A stretch of DNA of 7,436 nt from an uncultured Caulobacterales bacterium (GTDB lineage Bacteria > Pseudomonadota > Alphaproteobacteria > Caulobacterales > Caulobacteraceae): contig CAISYT010000080.1 in assembly GCA_903889785.1 (NCBI GenBank), forward strand, positions 1 through 7,436. Reading direction: 5' to 3'. Positions 5,134 through 7,436 of this stretch are shown piece after piece (the first letter of the stretch is position 1; every line of letters begins with the position of its first letter). The position numbers and the translations under genes are program-made. Under the pieces are notes generated by a model that saw nothing but the letters and a program-made list of their open reading frames with translations, made no database searches and was not told the origin of the DNA.

Positions 5134-6306
5134 ATGGCCTCTGCGCAAAACACCCTTCCGCCCAGAACCACCGGGGTGCTCGTACTCGCCGACGGAACCG
5201 TCCTGGCGGGCCTTGGCTGCGGCGCGATCGGATCACGCGTTGGCGAGGTGTGCTTCAACACCGCCATGACCGGCTATCAGGAAATCCTGACCGACCCATC
5301 CTACATGGCGCAGATCGTCGCCTTCACCTTCCCGCACATTGGCAATGTCGGGACCAATAGCCTGGACCTCGAACAGATCTCCGGGGCCAGCGACACCGCG
5401 GCGCGCGGCGCGATCTTCCGCGACGCCCCGACCCCGCCGGCCAATTATCGGAGCGAGGCGGATTTCGACGAGTGGATGAAGCGACGCGACGTTGTCGGCC
5501 TTTACGGCGTCGATACCCGCGCCCTGACCCTGGCCATCCGTGAGGGCGGCATGCCGCATGCGGTGATTGCGCACAGCCCCGACGGCCTGTTCGACCTCGA
5601 AGCCCTCAAGGCCCAGGCCCACAGCTGGAGCGGTATCGTTGGGCTGGATCTGGCCAAGGACGCCACCTGCCTTCAGCCGTTCGATTGGTCCGAAGGCCTG
5701 TGGTCATGGGAAGAGGGCTACGCGCCGCTGACCGATCCAAGGTTCAACGTTGTGGTCCTCGACTACGGCGTTAAGCGCAACATCCTGCGTGGCCTGACCT
5801 CTATCGGTGCTAGGGTAACGGTCGTGCCGGCCAGCACGTCCGCCGAAGCCATTCTGGCCCGCAAGCCCGATGGTGTCTTGCTGTCGAACGGCCCGGGCGA
5901 TCCGGCCGCCACCGGCGAATATGCGGTTCCAGAAATCCAGAAACTGGTCGAGAGCGGCACGCCCGTATTCGGCATCTGCCTGGGACATCAGATGCTGGCC
6001 CTGGCCCTGGGTGCCAAGACTGTGAAGATGGAGCAGGGCCACCATGGTGCCAACCATCCGGTGAAGGACCTGACCACCGGTAAGGTCGAAATCGTCTCTA
6101 TGAACCACGGCTTCACCGTCGACCGGGCGACCCTGCCAGAGGCCGTGATGGAAACGCATATATCGCTGTTTGACGGCACCAATGCGGGTATCGCCCTGAA
6201 GAACAGGCCGGTGTTCAGCGTGCAGCACCACCCCGAAGCCAGCCCCGGCCCGACCGACAGCCTCTATGTGTTTGAGCGCTTCGCGGACCTGATGCGGAAG
6301 GCCTAG
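5134..6306 (+). CDS. carA: Carbamoyl-phosphate synthetase small (glutaminase) subunit
   Basis: Hydrolyses glutamine and channels ammonia to the large subunit CarB, which makes carbamoyl phosphate for pyrimidine and arginine synthesis in the cytoplasm. At 390 aa it is close to the family norm (about 380). Residues about 12-150 are the CPSase small-subunit N-terminal domain (for example CFNTAMTGYQEILTDPSY at 40-57 and GVDTRALTLAIREGG at 125-139). Residues about 205-390 are a class I glutamine amidotransferase with LSNGPGDP (250-257), the nucleophile C282 in GICLGHQ, and the H366/E368 dyad in QHHPEASPGP. All catalytic residues are present. The ATG at 5134 is preceded by GAAGAG with 8-nt spacing. 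carB is not immediately downstream: the next gene is convergent xerD, so carB must lie elsewhere. Confidence 0.97.
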   Translation: MASAQNTLPPRTTGVLVLADGTVLAGLGCGAIGSRVGEVCFNTAMTGYQEILTDPSYMAQIVAFTFPHIGNVGTNSLDLEQISGASDTAARGAIFRDAPTPPANYRSEADFDEWMKRRDVVGLYGVDTRALTLAIREGGMPHAVIAHSPDGLFDLEALKAQAHSWSGIVGLDLAKDATCLQPFDWSEGLWSWEEGYAPLTDPRFNVVVLDYGVKRNILRGLTSIGARVTVVPASTSAEAILARKPDGVLLSNGPGDPAATGEYAVPEIQKLVESGTPVFGICLGHQMLALALGAKTVKMEQGHHGANHPVKDLTTGKVEIVSMNHGFTVDRATLPEAVMETHISLFDGTNAGIALKNRPVFSVQHHPEASPGPTDSLYVFERFADLMRKA

Positions 6307-6315
6307 CGCCTAGGT

Positions 6316-6390
6316 CTAAACGGCCAGGATGGCCAATTTGTCTGCGCGGGTATGGGCGAGATCAGCAGCCTTCCGGCCCGTGCCTATCAT
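6316..6390 (-). CDS. 24-codon small ORF overlapping the xerD stop (ATGA), unproven
   Basis: A reading frame starting with ATG at 6390-6388, inside the ATGA that also contains the xerD TGA, and ending with TAG at 6318-6316. It encodes a 24-residue Ala/Leu-rich, helix-prone peptide (starts MIGTGRKAADLAHTR, ends LAILAV). The start-stop overlap is the usual sign of translational coupling and also occurs at the other end of xerD. Against it: it is very short, has no recognisable domain, and covers the region where a carA terminator would be expected. It may be chance, a remnant of a lost downstream gene, or a genuine microprotein. Confidence 0.25.
   Translation of the reverse strand: MIGTGRKAADLAHTRADKLAILAV
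6322..6334 (+). terminator. Weak stem-loop after carA, possible terminator
   Basis: GGCCA and TGGCC pair around a 3-nt loop 15 nt after the carA stop, followed by AATTTGTCT, which is modestly T-rich. A second tiny palindrome, CCTAG/CTAGG at 6302-6314, overlaps the carA stop itself. Both stems are only 5 bp, so termination strength is doubtful. The 80-bp carA-xerD convergent gap holds nothing better. Confidence 0.25.
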
Positions 6391-7304
6391 GGCTCCCGCA
6401 GCGGATGTTTTGTGGCCACGACCTCGCGCAGGCGCTCTTGGGCAACATGGGTATAGATCTGGGTGGTAGCGATGTCGGCATGGCCGAGCAGGGTTTGCAC
6501 CACACGCAGATCGGCACCGCCTTCAAGAAGGTGGGTGGCAAAGGCATGCCGCAAGGCGTGCGGGCTCACCTTGTCGGACTCGATGCCGGCGGCGGTGGCG
6601 GCCTGGTCCAGCAACTGGGCGAAACGACGTGGGGTCAGTCTGCCAGCAGCGCCGCGCGACGGGAACAGCCAGGGGCTGGTTTGTCCCGCCTTCATGAAAT
6701 CCGGCCGCACCGGCAGATAGGCCTTTACACCGGCCCGCGCGGGGCCGCTCAGCGGGACCAGTCGCTCCTTTCCGCCCTTACCTCTTACCATCAGATAGGC
6801 CGGGTCCTGCGCCAGAGCCGCCAGCGGCAGGGCGGTGAGTTCCGAAACGCGTAACCCCGAGGCGTAGATCAGCTCGACCATACAGGCCAGCCGCAAGCCC
6901 TGGCGGCTTTCCTGTGCCCCCGCCGCCTGGATCAACCGCACCACCTCGTCACGCGACAGCACCTTCGGCAGGGGCCGGCCCTGTCGCGGGGCAGCCACAC
7001 GCCGCGAAGGATCATCGATCCGCCAGCCCTCGCCCAGCACGAATCTGTAGAACTGCCGCACCGCCGCGCGTCGCCGAGCGGCTGTGGCGGCGGAAAGGCC
7101 ACGCACCGCAAGGTTGGCGAAATAGGCTTCAATGCGCGGGGCCTCGACAGTGGCGAAATCCTCGCCCTTGCTCTTCAGCCAGCCCGCGGCGTCTGCCAAG
7201 TCGCGGCCATAGGCCGACAACGTATTGCGGGCCGCGCCGCGTTCGGCCGCCATCATCTCCAGGAAGGCTTCCGGCCACCCCGCGCTGTTTGCCTGACCAC
7301 TCAT
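6387..7304 (-). CDS. xerD: Site-specific tyrosine recombinase XerD
   Basis: Acts with XerC and FtsK at dif to resolve chromosome dimers before division. At 305 aa it is close to the E. coli protein (298). Residues about 8-95 are the SAM-like core-binding domain (LEMMAAERGAARNTLSAYGR, then AAVRQFYRFV). Residues about 112-300 are the catalytic domain with the full active set: R152 in GLRVSEL, K176 in GKGGKERLVPL, H249 and R252 in HALRHAFATHLL, H275 in LLGHADI, and the nucleophile Y284 in TQIYTH. The ATG at 7304 lies in an ATGA overlap with the stop of the upstream gene, pointing to translational coupling. XerD is favoured over XerC by overall sequence feel and length; a XerC assignment is possible but less likely. 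No phage or integron context is seen. Confidence 0.92.
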   Translation of the reverse strand: MSGQANSAGWPEAFLEMMAAERGAARNTLSAYGRDLADAAGWLKSKGEDFATVEAPRIEAYFANLAVRGLSAATAARRRAAVRQFYRFVLGEGWRIDDPSRRVAAPRQGRPLPKVLSRDEVVRLIQAAGAQESRQGLRLACMVELIYASGLRVSELTALPLAALAQDPAYLMVRGKGGKERLVPLSGPARAGVKAYLPVRPDFMKAGQTSPWLFPSRGAAGRLTPRRFAQLLDQAATAAGIESDKVSPHALRHAFATHLLEGGADLRVVQTLLGHADIATTQIYTHVAQERLREVVATKHPLREP

Positions 7305-7436
7305 TTGAGACCCAGCACGATCAGGCCTTCGATGGCCAAGGCGCGCGCGTCACGATCAAGCCCGACCTGGCTTAGCGCTCGCACGGTGCGGGCGCGGTCG
7401 GCAGGGGCGACGGCGGCGTCGCTGATCGACAGGGCC
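7301..7436 (-). CDS. Unidentified protein, C-terminal fragment, coupled to xerD
   Basis: A reading frame open from the right edge to TGA at 7303-7301 gives 44 C-terminal residues, from ALSISDAAVAPADRARTVR through ARALAIEGLIVLGLK. The composition is rich in Ala, Leu and Arg with helical periodicity, as in a helical-repeat protein, and codon third positions are mostly G or C as in the neighbouring genes. The stop overlaps the xerD start (ATGA), which strongly supports a real gene in the same operon. I do not recognise the family, and too little is present to assign a function. Confidence 0.7.
   Translation of the reverse strand, partial: ALSISDAAVAPADRARTVRALSQVGLDRDARALAIEGLIVLGLK

Noticed and set aside
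5704..6231. Minus-strand open frame of 175 codons opposite carA
   Set aside because: It is antisense to the conserved amidotransferase domain, with no ribosome binding site or family resemblance; it is a composition artefact.
6387..7304. Phage integrase or integron integrase in place of XerD
   Set aside because: Length and motif wording fit Xer recombinases, and there are no att-like repeats, cassettes or phage genes nearby.
1..7436. Defence system, CRISPR array, toxin-antitoxin pair, prophage or insertion sequence
   Set aside because: No spaced direct repeats, transposase, nuclease-helicase pairing or toxin-like small gene pair was found; the genes are core or single accessory enzymes.

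Overview
The window looks like ordinary chromosomal DNA from an alphaproteobacterium, most likely in or near the Caulobacterales. Reasons: it is GC-rich with strong GC preference at third codon positions, the RpoD N-terminus resembles Caulobacter-type RpoD as I remember it, and the DnaG zinc-binding region is the Ser/Asp-substituted variant I associate with some alphaproteobacteria. The taxonomic call is made from memory, not from a search.

Layout, left to right. (1) Minus strand: dnaG (primase) followed after 78 bp by the first 36 codons of rpoD (sigma-70), the core of the classical macromolecular-synthesis operon. The 78-bp gap holds two small inverted repeats, one abutting the rpoD ribosome binding site. 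(2) A 223-bp divergent intergenic region with two inverted repeats and candidate promoters for both flanking genes. (3) Plus strand: an exported metallo-beta-lactamase-fold hydrolase with a complete subclass-B3-like set of zinc ligands. It converges, with 3 bp between stop codons, on a minus-strand HAD-family hydrolase. (4) Plus strand, divergent from the HAD gene: a TPR protein with a GT9-like glycosyltransferase domain, then carA (small subunit of carbamoyl-phosphate synthetase). (5) Minus strand, convergent with carA: the last 44 codons of an unidentified protein, overlapping by ATGA with xerD (tyrosine recombinase for chromosome dimer resolution). A 24-codon small ORF overlaps the xerD stop codon in the same ATGA fashion.

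The functions are mostly housekeeping: replication priming, transcription initiation, carbamoyl phosphate supply for pyrimidine and arginine synthesis, and chromosome dimer resolution. The MBL, HAD and TPR-glycosyltransferase genes are accessory genes lying between dnaG and carA. They show no obvious shared pathway and sit on alternating strands, so they are not one operon. No tRNA, rRNA, CRISPR array, insertion sequence, prophage or defence island was seen, and no stretch over 300 bp lacks a gene.

I found no convincing new multi-gene system. The points most worth a second look are the primase lacking every zinc ligand, the closely spaced promoter and GTG start of dnaG (possible leaderless mRNA), the hairpin at the rpoD ribosome binding site, the divergent B3-like MBL, and the small ORF coupled to xerD.
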